Source of the DNA: SIG440 sp045647905
GTDB taxonomy: Bacteria > Bacillota > Clostridia > Monoglobales > Monoglobaceae
Reading direction: 5' to 3'
DNA: 20,872 nt
Assembly (NCBI GenBank): GCA_045647905.1
Contig: JAZRMZ010000096.1
Location: 1-20,872 of the forward strand
The position numbers and the translations under genes were made by a program. Below are positions 15,157-20,615 of this stretch, piece after piece. Position 1 is the first letter of the stretch. Every line of letters starts with the position of its first letter. The notes under the pieces are model-generated. The model did no database searches. It saw nothing but the letters and a program-made list of their open reading frames with translations, and was not told the DNA's origin.

Positions 15157-15168
15157 ATATAAATTTTA

Positions 15169-15184
15169 AACAGAGAAAACTCTG
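15169..15184 (-). terminator. Weak hairpin after tetR
   Basis: On the minus strand CAGAG-TTTT-CTCTG is followed by TTT. It begins a few bases after the tetR stop, so it may partly separate tetR from fabH transcription. Confidence 0.35.
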
Positions 15185-15191
15185 CTTAAAG

Positions 15192-15776
15192 CTATTTTGT
15201 TTTGCGCAATCCCTCAAGAATAAAACGGAAGCCGTAGCGATACTTTTCCAAAGCCTCGTCAAGAGGCATATTTCTGCCGATTGCATCAGCATTGAAGCCA
15301 CGAATAAAGCACCATATGGCATAACCCGCCTTGTCAGTATCAACATCAATTATATATCCGTTTTCAATGCCGTAATTCAGAATTATTTTAATTTCATTTG
15401 TCCACCATTCATAATTATGGTTTGAAACCGAGTCGTTTTCAAACACATAGTGGGCAAAGCCCTGACGTGTTTCGTATGAAAGAATAAGCGTTTTTTCAAC
15501 AACACCCATAATCTGCTCAAAAAAATCAAAATTCTTATCAAACTTGAACCTCAGACTTTCCCGAACCTTCATAATGGTGTTGTTGGAAATAATACCAAGA
15601 ACTTCTTCCATATTATGAAACCGATTATAAAACACACGGTTTGTAATATCAAGCTCCTTCAAAATCATACGCACCGTAACACCATGTGCACCATGAACAG
15701 CCACCAGCTCGTTTGCGGTTTCAATAATTCTGTCGGACATTTCATCCATAATCAAATCAGATTCAATTTTAACCAC
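15192..15776 (-). CDS. TetR-family transcriptional regulator, probable fatty-acid operon regulator
   Basis: A 194-residue DNA-binding protein. The N-terminal TetR helix-turn-helix is clear at about residues 13-60 (MSDRIIETANELVAVHGAHG, then TVRMILKELDITNRVFYNRFHNMEEVLG). The C-terminal ligand domain (about 70-190) is not assignable; aromatic-rich segments such as YEWWTNEIKIILNYGIENGY are seen. The start is a GTG at 15774-15776 with GGGAGG 7 bases upstream. It heads the fab block in the same direction, has a strong promoter, and a GCACA-N3-TGTGC palindrome lies at its own start site, with three related sites before fabH. By inference it is an autoregulated controller of the block, perhaps sensing acyl-CoA or acyl-ACP. 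FapR and FabT, the known Firmicute regulators, belong to other families. The first visible ATG (MDEM) is a possible later start. Confidence 0.88.
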   Translation of the reverse strand: MVKIESDLIMDEMSDRIIETANELVAVHGAHGVTVRMILKELDITNRVFYNRFHNMEEVLGIISNNTIMKVRESLRFKFDKNFDFFEQIMGVVEKTLILSYETRQGFAHYVFENDSVSNHNYEWWTNEIKIILNYGIENGYIIDVDTDKAGYAIWCFIRGFNADAIGRNMPLDEALEKYRYGFRFILEGLRKTK

Positions 15777-15798
15777 AAACTCACCTCCCACTCACTCA

Positions 15799-15811
15799 GC
15801 ACACACTGTGC
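15799..15811. promoter_or_regulatory. Operator-like palindrome at the tetR transcription start
   Basis: GCACA-CAC-TGTGC, which shares 10 of 12 arm bases with the fabH-upstream sites (the outer A/T pair is missing). It lies 8 bases downstream of the -10 hexamer, where a bound repressor would block tetR transcription. Confidence 0.65.
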
Positions 15812-15819
15812 CAAAACAT

Positions 15820-15848
15820 ACAATACCATACTTTTCCTTTTGTGTCAA
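15820..15848 (-). promoter_or_regulatory. Promoter of tetR
   Basis: On the minus strand a consensus TTGACA (15843-15848) and TATTGT (15820-15825) are 17 bases apart. Transcription would begin near 15812-15813, at the edge of the palindrome. Confidence 0.8.
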
Positions 15849-15991
15849 TAGTTTTATATAAAATTTTTATAATCCAATTATGACATTTTTCGCAAATCGA
15901 GGCAAAACAGATATGCTTGTATGGCTTAATATAAAATAATTTAAAATCCCCAAAATATTTTTTGAACCGCATCGGTTTGTGCAGACAACAC

Positions 15992-16041
15992 AAAATCCTC
16001 CTACGGTAGTTTATATTATTCTACCATAGGAGGATTTTTTT
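15992..16041. terminator. Strong bidirectional intrinsic terminator
   Basis: ATCCTCCTACGGTAG (15995-16009) pairs with CTACCATAGGAGGAT (16021-16035) with a single non-Watson-Crick position, across an 11-base AT-rich loop. Seven T residues follow on the plus strand and four on the minus strand. It can end thioredoxin transcripts on the minus strand, about 165 bases beyond the stop. The better T tract faces the plus strand, where no gene is visible upstream. Confidence 0.8.
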
Positions 16042-16056
16042 CCGTTTTTAAATTTT

Positions 16057-16177
16057 AGATTCTTCATCAAATGTTGGGATATGGAATGAAACAAGACCCC
16101 ATCAAACTGCATTCAGAGTGATGTGCCATTTTCCCAAACAAACGTTGTAGTCATTCTGAGCCGTGGGCGAAGAATCT
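16057..16177. repeat. Degenerate copy of the dispersed inverted repeat
   Basis: AGATTCTTC (16057-16065) and GAAGAATCT (16169-16177) form the ends. The right arm also has GTCATTCTGAGC (16150-16161), as in the copy at 6084. The segment AAATGTTGGGATA near 16069-16081 recurs at 17585-17597. Confidence 0.6.
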
Positions 16178-16205
16178 TTTATGCTGCAACAGAACCGAAT
16201 TCTAA

Positions 16206-16520
16206 TCAATCCTTCAGCATATTCAGCACTTCGCCCGCAGACATTCCGCCCACATTGCGCCGCACTTCCTCTCCATTTTTGAAAACAATAACCGTGGGCA
16301 CGGACATAACTCCATATTCCATTGCAATGGCTTCAACCTCATCAATATTTGCCTTTGCAATAATTGCACCGTCATCAATCTTTTCGGCAACCTTTTCAAG
16401 AATGGGAGCAAACATTTTGCAGGGCATACACCAGTCTGCAAAAAAGTCAACAAGCACAGGCTTTTCTGCATTTTGAATTGTTGATTTAAAGTTTTCTGCT
16501 GTCAAATGTAATACGCTCAT
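16206..16520 (-). CDS. trxA: Thioredoxin
   Basis: This 104-residue thioredoxin-fold protein has the redox pair Cys31/Cys34 in FADWCMPCKMFAP and the cis-proline loop MSVPTVIVF. It would pass electrons from a thioredoxin reductase to disulfides in cytoplasmic proteins. The usual CGPC is CMPC here, which can shift redox potential or partner choice. The start is uncertain: the ATG at 16518-16520 gives the normal length but only a weak GGA ribosome site, while an ATG at 16530-16532 has GAAAGG only 2 bases away and would add MEII. It is transcribed away from a divergent promoter pair (16565-16603). No reductase gene is adjacent. Confidence 0.92.
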   Translation of the reverse strand: MSVLHLTAENFKSTIQNAEKPVLVDFFADWCMPCKMFAPILEKVAEKIDDGAIIAKANIDEVEAIAMEYGVMSVPTVIVFKNGEEVRRNVGGMSAGEVLNMLKD

Positions 16521-16564
16521 AATAATTTCCATAGCCTTTCTGTCCACAAATAGTAATAAAAGTT

Positions 16565-16593
16565 TATACACCTCCTTGTTTGTGGACCAACAA
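16565..16593 (-). promoter_or_regulatory. Promoter of trxA, interleaved with a divergent promoter
   Basis: On the minus strand TTGTTG (16588-16593), a 17-base spacer and TGTATA (16565-16570). Its -35 lies in the right arm of the palindrome CCTTGTT-N8-AACAAGG (16574-16595), and the plus-strand promoter uses the left arm. Confidence 0.5.
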
Positions 16594-16603
16594 GGCGTAT
16601 AAT
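16576..16603 (+). promoter_or_regulatory. Plus-strand promoter for the candidate small RNA
   Basis: TTGTTT (16576-16581), a 16-base spacer and a perfect TATAAT (16598-16603). No protein gene follows on this strand; a structured segment and a terminator do. Confidence 0.55.
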
Positions 16604-16609
16604 GGGAAT

Positions 16610-16715
16610 TACGCACATCGCCGTTTCGCACCTTATATGGTATGAAAATTTCGGCGGTGCAATTTAATCTTAACGGAGGCTTAACGTGATTTTCACGTTG
16701 GCCTTCGCCTTTTTC
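16610..16715 (+). ncRNA. Candidate structured small RNA, unassigned
   Basis: About 105 bases between a TATAAT promoter and a plus-strand terminator, in the gap between trxA and the exonuclease gene, both of which run the other way. The main stem pairs GCAC-(AT)-CGCCG (16613-16623) with CGGCG-GTGC (16652-16660), 9 bp with a 2-base bulge, and a smaller CACC/GGT(A)TG stem can form inside. A purine-rich linker with GGAGGC leads into the terminator hairpin. It lacks the SRP RNA loop and is not a tRNA. I could not match it to a known family. Alternatives are a leader remnant or a diverged 6S-like RNA. Confidence 0.5.
16675..16715 (+). terminator. Plus-strand intrinsic terminator of the candidate small RNA
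   Basis: GGAGGC (16675-16680) pairs with GCCTTC (16701-16706), and AACGTG (16683-16688) with CACGTT (16694-16699), in one coaxial hairpin. GCCTTTTTC follows. On the minus strand it is followed by no T tract, so it serves plus-strand transcription. Confidence 0.7.
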
Positions 16716-16746
16716 TTATTATTGATATAATTCATGAATATATTCT

Positions 16747-17502
16747 TTAAATTTCTATTTCCAATGAAACGGGGCAATGGTCCGAGCCAAAAACATCCGT
16801 ATGGATTTTTGCTTCCTTTATGTTGTTCTTTATGCTGTCAGACGTAATAAAATAGTCAATTCTCCATCCTGCATTCTTTTCCCTTGCCTTGAACCGATAG
16901 CTCCACCATGAATAAATATCAGTTGTATCGGGATAAAGATAACGGAAGCTGTCACAAAAACCGCTTTCCAGAAGGGCGGTCATTTTTTCACGTTCTTCAT
17001 CGGTAAATCCTGCATTACGGCGGTTTGTTTTTGGATTTTTCAGGTCAATTTCCTTATGTGCCACGTTCAGGTCGCCGCAAAGAACAACGGGCTTCTCTTT
17101 GTCAAGCTCCAGAAGGAATTCACGGAAGTCCTCTTCCCATTCCATCCGGTAATCAAGCCTTGCCAGTTCATTTTGCGAATTTGGAGTATAGCAGGTCACA
17201 AAATAAAAATTTTCAAATTCAAGGGTGATAACTCTGCCCTCATGGTCGTGTTTGTCAATACCCATGCCGTAAGCAACATTCAAAGGCTTGACCTTTGAAA
17301 AAACCGCCGTACCCGAATAACCTTTTTTGTCGGCACTGTTCCAATACTGAAAATATCCTTCGGCAGGCACTTCTGCCTGACCCTCCTGCATCTTTGTTTC
17401 CTGAAGAGCAAAAATATCGGCATCAAAGCCGTTGAAGATTCCCATAAAGTCCTTCTCAAGACAGGCTCTCAAGCCGTTTACATTCCATGATACAAATTTC
17501 AC
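16747..17502 (-). CDS. exoA: Exodeoxyribonuclease III / AP endonuclease (ExoA/XthA family)
   Basis: This 251-residue DNA repair enzyme cuts 5' to abasic sites and degrades 3' ends. Motifs are WNVNGLRA at 6-13, LQETKMQ with metal-binding Glu35, GYSGTAVFSK, GDLNVAHKEIDL, the RIDYFI segment, and the C-terminal GSDHCPV with catalytic His242. The GTG at 17500-17502 is preferred. It gives an N terminus MKFVSWNVNGLRA like characterised ExoIII/ExoA proteins and puts AGAGG 9 bases upstream. The ATG at 17511 would sit directly against that ribosome site. It has its own promoter (17536-17564). Confidence 0.95.
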   Translation of the reverse strand: MKFVSWNVNGLRACLEKDFMGIFNGFDADIFALQETKMQEGQAEVPAEGYFQYWNSADKKGYSGTAVFSKVKPLNVAYGMGIDKHDHEGRVITLEFENFYFVTCYTPNSQNELARLDYRMEWEEDFREFLLELDKEKPVVLCGDLNVAHKEIDLKNPKTNRRNAGFTDEEREKMTALLESGFCDSFRYLYPDTTDIYSWWSYRFKAREKNAGWRIDYFITSDSIKNNIKEAKIHTDVFGSDHCPVSLEIEI

Positions 17503-17535
17503 CGTCTTCATCCTCTTTCATATTGAATTAATTCT

Positions 17536-17564
17536 AATATACCCCATTTCAGCTTTAAAGTCAA
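17536..17564 (-). promoter_or_regulatory. Promoter of the exonuclease III gene
   Basis: On the minus strand TTGACT (17559-17564), a 17-base spacer and TATATT (17536-17541), about 35 bases before the start codon. Confidence 0.78.
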
Positions 17565-17588
17565 CAAAAAGAGCAGGATAAATAAATG

Positions 17589-17690
17589 TTGGGATAAAAG
17601 ATTCTTCGCCCTTTGCTCAGAACGACCACCTATGTTGTGATGTGAACTTTATTGTCATTCCGAACGAAGTGAAGAATCTTTTTACCCCAA
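17589..17690. repeat. Dispersed inverted-repeat element, best-preserved copy
   Basis: A 102-bp palindrome with outer arms TTGGGATAAAAGATTCTTC (17589-17607) and GAAGAATCTTTTTACCCCAA (17671-17690), and inner arms GCTCAGAACGAC (17615-17626) and GTCATTCCGAAC (17654-17665). The same inner arms occur at 6084-6160 and in part at 16150-16177. Confidence 0.75.
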
Positions 17691-17706
17691 CTATTGACAA
17701 AGAGCC

Positions 17707-17743
17707 AAAAAAACAAGGCAAGGCAAAATGAATTTGCCCTGCC
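17707..17743 (-). terminator. Intrinsic terminator of the stalk-domain protein gene
   Basis: On the minus strand GGCAGGGCAAA pairs with TTTGCCTTGCC over 11 bp with one G-U pair across a 5-base loop. TTG and seven T residues follow. It begins about 17 bases after the stop codon. Confidence 0.85.
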
Positions 17744-17760
17744 CCGCATAAAAGGAGACT

Positions 17761-18735
17761 TTATTTTTCAATGACAATCTTTATTGCATTTGTGATGGGA
17801 GGAAGACTCATTGTCATGAAATCCGCATATTCAACTTCAACTTCATTACCAATTACAAGGTCATTCACCGTCAGAGCATTACCGTCCTTGTCGGTTATTG
17901 CTGTTTCCTCTGTGATATTGAGAACAACATCACTGTTCATTATTGCATCAAAAACCGTAATTGTTGTGCCTTCTTCCGAATCGTTCTTCTCAAGAATTGT
18001 AACAACCTTTGCGCCTTCTGCAACAGCTTCTTCCTGCTCAATCACGCCAAGGAACTGAATCTTCACTGCATTGGTCATAGGCGGAATGCTCATTGTCATG
18101 AATTCTGCATATTCAATACGGATTTCCGCATTTTCAACAAGAACATCTGCCGCAAGTGCGTTGCCTTCTTCATCGGTGATAACTGTTTCATCGGTGATGT
18201 TTGCAACAACTTCTTCGTTTCTCTTGCTGTCAAAAACCGTGATTGAAGTGCCGTTTTCGGTTGTCTCGCTTCCAACAACAATTGCGCCAACGCTGTTGTC
18301 AATCACAGCCGTAACATTAACATCGCCGTCCTCCGAAACAGTAAATTCCTTTTTAAGAATTTCATCAATAAATCTTATGGGAACATAAGTTCTGTCATTC
18401 TGAAGGAAAGGTGCACTGCCCAACTGCAACGGAGCTGTTCTTGCAAAAGTATAGCCGTCAGCTTCGGGTGAGAATGTAACATAAAGTGGCATATCAACAA
18501 TTGTTACCATTTCAGCTTCGTTGTCCCAGAGAACTTCCATTCCAAGACCTTCACAAAGGGCACGCACGGGAACGAACGCCGCTCCGTCAACCGATATAAC
18601 CTGTGCATCCTCAACAAGTGTTCCGTTGATTGAAAGAGTATCTGTGTCTGCCGCAAAAACAGCACCCGCCGTGAGGACTGATGCAGCTAGAGCTCCTGCC
18701 GTAATGTTCTTTAAAGTTTTTCTGAATTTGTTCAT
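17761..18735 (-). CDS. Exported stalk-domain (copper amine oxidase N-like) protein with internal duplication
   Basis: A 324-residue secreted protein. A signal peptide covers residues 1-28 (positive start, hydrophobic core, AVFA cleavage). Residues 31-145 hold a stalk-type domain: SINGTLVEDAQVISVDGAAFVPVRALCEGLGMEV, then YVPIRFIDEIL. This is the copper amine oxidase N-terminal-like domain common in Clostridia and does not imply oxidase activity. Two repeats of about 75 residues follow (about 155-228 and 248-323), each with TxITVFD, NIT(D/E)ET and ITDxxGNAL, and ending in EYAxFMTMSxPPxTNAxKI. AAAGGA precedes the ATG by 9 bases. It stands alone, with its own terminator. Function unknown; a cell-surface or wall-associated role is inferred. 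Confidence 0.85.
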   Translation of the reverse strand: MNKFRKTLKNITAGALAASVLTAGAVFAADTDTLSINGTLVEDAQVISVDGAAFVPVRALCEGLGMEVLWDNEAEMVTIVDMPLYVTFSPEADGYTFARTAPLQLGSAPFLQNDRTYVPIRFIDEILKKEFTVSEDGDVNVTAVIDNSVGAIVVGSETTENGTSITVFDSKRNEEVVANITDETVITDEEGNALAADVLVENAEIRIEYAEFMTMSIPPMTNAVKIQFLGVIEQEEAVAEGAKVVTILEKNDSEEGTTITVFDAIMNSDVVLNITEETAITDKDGNALTVNDLVIGNEVEVEYADFMTMSLPPITNAIKIVIEK

Positions 18736-18848
18736 TTTTTTAATCCTTTCTTCTTTTTGAATTTATTTGCTTTACATACATAATACCTTTCAGCATAGCA
18801 AAAGGTTGCAAAAAAATAAAAAAATTTTTTCAAGCATCAAAAACAACC

Positions 18849-19646
18849 TTATTTATTTTTATATTTCTCAACCGTTTCTGCCAGCTTCAACGCCGCCGCT
18901 CCTGCACATCTGTAATATTCTTCGGGCGCAGTATGAGTATATTTGTCACTTTCCGAACGGAAAACCTCAAGCATAACCGTTCCTGCAAAGCTGTAATCCG
19001 CAAGATATTTCGCAACCATTTCAAAATCGGTAATTCCGTCATAGGGAATCAGATGCTCATCCTCATCCGGCAAATGATGATTGTCATGAATGTGAACCGC
19101 CGTCAGCCTGTCCCCAAAAAGAGGCATAAACCGCTTACCATTTGTGAAGCAACCCTCATGACCAACATCCCAGCAGAACCCGGCATCGGGGAATTGCTCC
19201 ATAACCGACGCAAGATTTGCAATAAACCTCTGATTCTCAAAAGCAAGAGTAACATTCTTTTTCCGTGCGTGCTCCATGAGCTTTTCAAACCTTATATTTC
19301 CCGCATCGCTGATTAAAGGTGCAGGTCTGCCCGAAGACAAATGTATAATCGCCACGGGAATCTCAAAATCCGCACACTTGTTCACCGCTTCAATCAAGCC
19401 ATTCAAAGTATTGTCGCCCTCAACGCCCTTTTTCCACATATTATTAATACCGGTGAAAGGAGCATGGAGAGTATCAAAAACAATTCCTGCACGCTTCACC
19501 TTGTCAACAAGCCCATAGGTCAGTTCAGGATTGTCCGACATAACAAAGGTGTGTCCAAAACCGTTTTCCTTCATCAGTTCAATGTGTTTTTCAATACAAA
19601 GCTCCTCCGCTCCGCCGTAGCAGAACAAATTTATACCTGTTTCCAT
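18849..19646 (-). CDS. Sugar phosphate isomerase/epimerase-like TIM-barrel protein
   Basis: This 265-residue protein is of the xylose isomerase-like / AP endonuclease 2 TIM-barrel superfamily. Likely metal ligands are seen in the order expected: TLHAPF near residue 60, IIHLSSG at about 99-105, LAFENQR at about 134-140, CWDVGHEG at about 158-165, AVHIHDNHH at about 183-191, and TVMLEVFRS near 230. Members include sugar epimerases, inosose dehydratase-like enzymes and endonuclease IV; the substrate here is not predictable. The ATG at 19646 follows AAGG by 9 bases. A good promoter (19685-19713) overlaps the end of pnuC, so it is at least partly independent. Confidence 0.85.
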   Translation of the reverse strand: METGINLFCYGGAEELCIEKHIELMKENGFGHTFVMSDNPELTYGLVDKVKRAGIVFDTLHAPFTGINNMWKKGVEGDNTLNGLIEAVNKCADFEIPVAIIHLSSGRPAPLISDAGNIRFEKLMEHARKKNVTLAFENQRFIANLASVMEQFPDAGFCWDVGHEGCFTNGKRFMPLFGDRLTAVHIHDNHHLPDEDEHLIPYDGITDFEMVAKYLADYSFAGTVMLEVFRSESDKYTHTAPEEYYRCAGAAALKLAETVEKYKNK

Positions 19647-19684
19647 ATCAATTTTCCTTATCGTTTATTTATGTCTTATCAAAC

Positions 19685-19713
19685 ATTATACAAAATTATT
19701 TCGCATTTTTCAA
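19685..19713 (-). promoter_or_regulatory. Promoter of the TIM-barrel isomerase-like gene
   Basis: On the minus strand TTGAAA (19708-19713), a 17-base spacer and an extended TG-TATAAT (19685-19690). The -35 element lies inside the last codons of pnuC. Confidence 0.75.
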
Positions 19714-20382
19714 GTCTCTTTCCCACTTAATCAGAATAAAAATTCCGTTCAGTAGATAAACAATCCACATAATCAGGGTTGCAAAATTGTCATTGCCCGC
19801 CGCAAAATTGCACCACCACATATAAACACTAAACAAATTAACCGCCAGCCAAATCCACCATTGCTCCGAATACCGCTTAACCGAAACAATCATTGCAACA
19901 ACCGACGAAACGGTGGTGAAGCTGTCAACAAAAGGCATTGCATCGCCCATGCACTTCAAAACAAAGCCGAACCCTGCCGTAAAAACCGCCACAACTGCCA
20001 GAAGCCAAATCCGTCCACGCTTTGTCATGTGCCGTTTTTTCACCTCACAGCTTTCGCCGTCCATATTCCTCCGCCACGCAAAAAATCCCACAAACATCAT
20101 TGGAACATAATATAGTCCGTTCAGAATCGTCTCGCCGTACAGCCTTGCACCAAAAGAGATTGCCGCATAAAGAACACAATTGACCAAACCGAATATATAC
20201 GCCGAAAGCTTGCCCTTGCCTGCCAAAAGAGTATAAAGAACCCCCGTCACAGCAGAAATAATTCCCCAAGCCGTGTCCTTCCAGTAAACCGAAAGCCCCC
20301 AGATAACCGCACAGACAAAAACCGTCCAGACAATTTCAACAGGCTTCCAGCCCGATATTTCGTTTTTCAAAAATTTTTTCAT
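19696..20382 (-). CDS. pnuC: Nicotinamide riboside / mononucleotide transporter PnuC
   Basis: This 228-residue inner-membrane protein has about seven hydrophobic segments. PnuC hallmarks are visible: the early LLAGKGKLSAYIFGLVNCVLY region, ETILNGLYYVPM around 85-96, the middle segment with a conserved acidic/aromatic patch, and SEQWWIWLAVNLFSVYMW near residue 175. It imports an NAD precursor by facilitated diffusion, with trapping by phosphorylation inside. The ATG at 20380-20382 has GGGAG 9 bases upstream; an in-frame TTG two codons earlier has none. A PnuT-like thiamine carrier is the main alternative, but no TPP riboswitch is seen upstream. No NadR/NrK-type kinase gene is adjacent. Confidence 0.9.
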   Translation of the reverse strand: MKKFLKNEISGWKPVEIVWTVFVCAVIWGLSVYWKDTAWGIISAVTGVLYTLLAGKGKLSAYIFGLVNCVLYAAISFGARLYGETILNGLYYVPMMFVGFFAWRRNMDGESCEVKKRHMTKRGRIWLLAVVAVFTAGFGFVLKCMGDAMPFVDSFTTVSSVVAMIVSVKRYSEQWWIWLAVNLFSVYMWWCNFAAGNDNFATLIMWIVYLLNGIFILIKWERDLKNAK

Positions 20383-20388
20383 AATCAA

Positions 20389-20615
20389 ACGCTCCCGCCG
20401 TCAGGCTCATTTCAAGTCAGGTGAACAGTGAATAATAGGGACCTACTATTTTTCGCCCTGTATTTTCCTTGAACAAATTCCATTAAAACCCGCAAGAATA
20501 CTGGATTTTCTCGCATCCGATAGTATATGTAAATATCAAAATCGGCAAACTAATCTTTTAAATTTATAGGCTTGACACGAGTAAAGCAAAACCGCACTGG
20601 CACCTTGGGTTTAAA
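20389..20615. other. Non-coding interval upstream of pnuC
   Basis: A possible minus-strand promoter TTGCCG (20543-20548), 17 bases, TACTAT (20520-20525) lies inside an inverted repeat CCGAT/ATCGG (20518-20545). A small hairpin AATAG/CTATT (about 20434-20451) lies in the predicted leader. No riboswitch that I recognise. Confidence 0.35.

Larger units (their letters stand above)
15018..15157. repeat. Tandem array of about 62-bp units, each starting with the palindrome
   Basis: Units begin at 15018, 15080 and 15141. In units 1 and 2 the palindrome is followed at a similar distance by a second small hairpin: GGGAT...ATCCC (15048-15063) and CGGGAT-TTAC-ATCCCG (15109-15124). The third unit keeps only the palindrome. 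Bases outside the two hairpins are diverged. Confidence 0.6.
15857..16205. other. Gene-free interval between tetR and the thioredoxin gene
   Basis: These 349 bases hold AT-rich sequence (15857-15960), a strong bidirectional hairpin (15992-16041) and a degraded copy of the dispersed inverted repeat (16057-16177). No open reading frame with a ribosome site was found. Confidence 0.65.

Noticed and set aside
15018..15157. CRISPR-like array
   Set aside because: Only three short palindromes with diverged, hairpin-bearing intervals; no true direct repeats with unique spacers and no cas genes.
15001..15191. FapR- or FabT-type operator upstream of fabH
   Set aside because: The palindromes are AGCACA-N3-TGTGCT, unlike the AT-rich FapR and FabT sites, and no gene for either family is adjacent.
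15796..15993. Minus-strand 65-codon frame upstream of tetR
   Set aside because: No ribosome site, and it runs across the tetR promoter and operator.
20383..20615. TPP or NAD-type riboswitch upstream of pnuC
   Set aside because: No conserved TPP core and no NAD-riboswitch motif was recognised; only a weak promoter and a small hairpin are visible.
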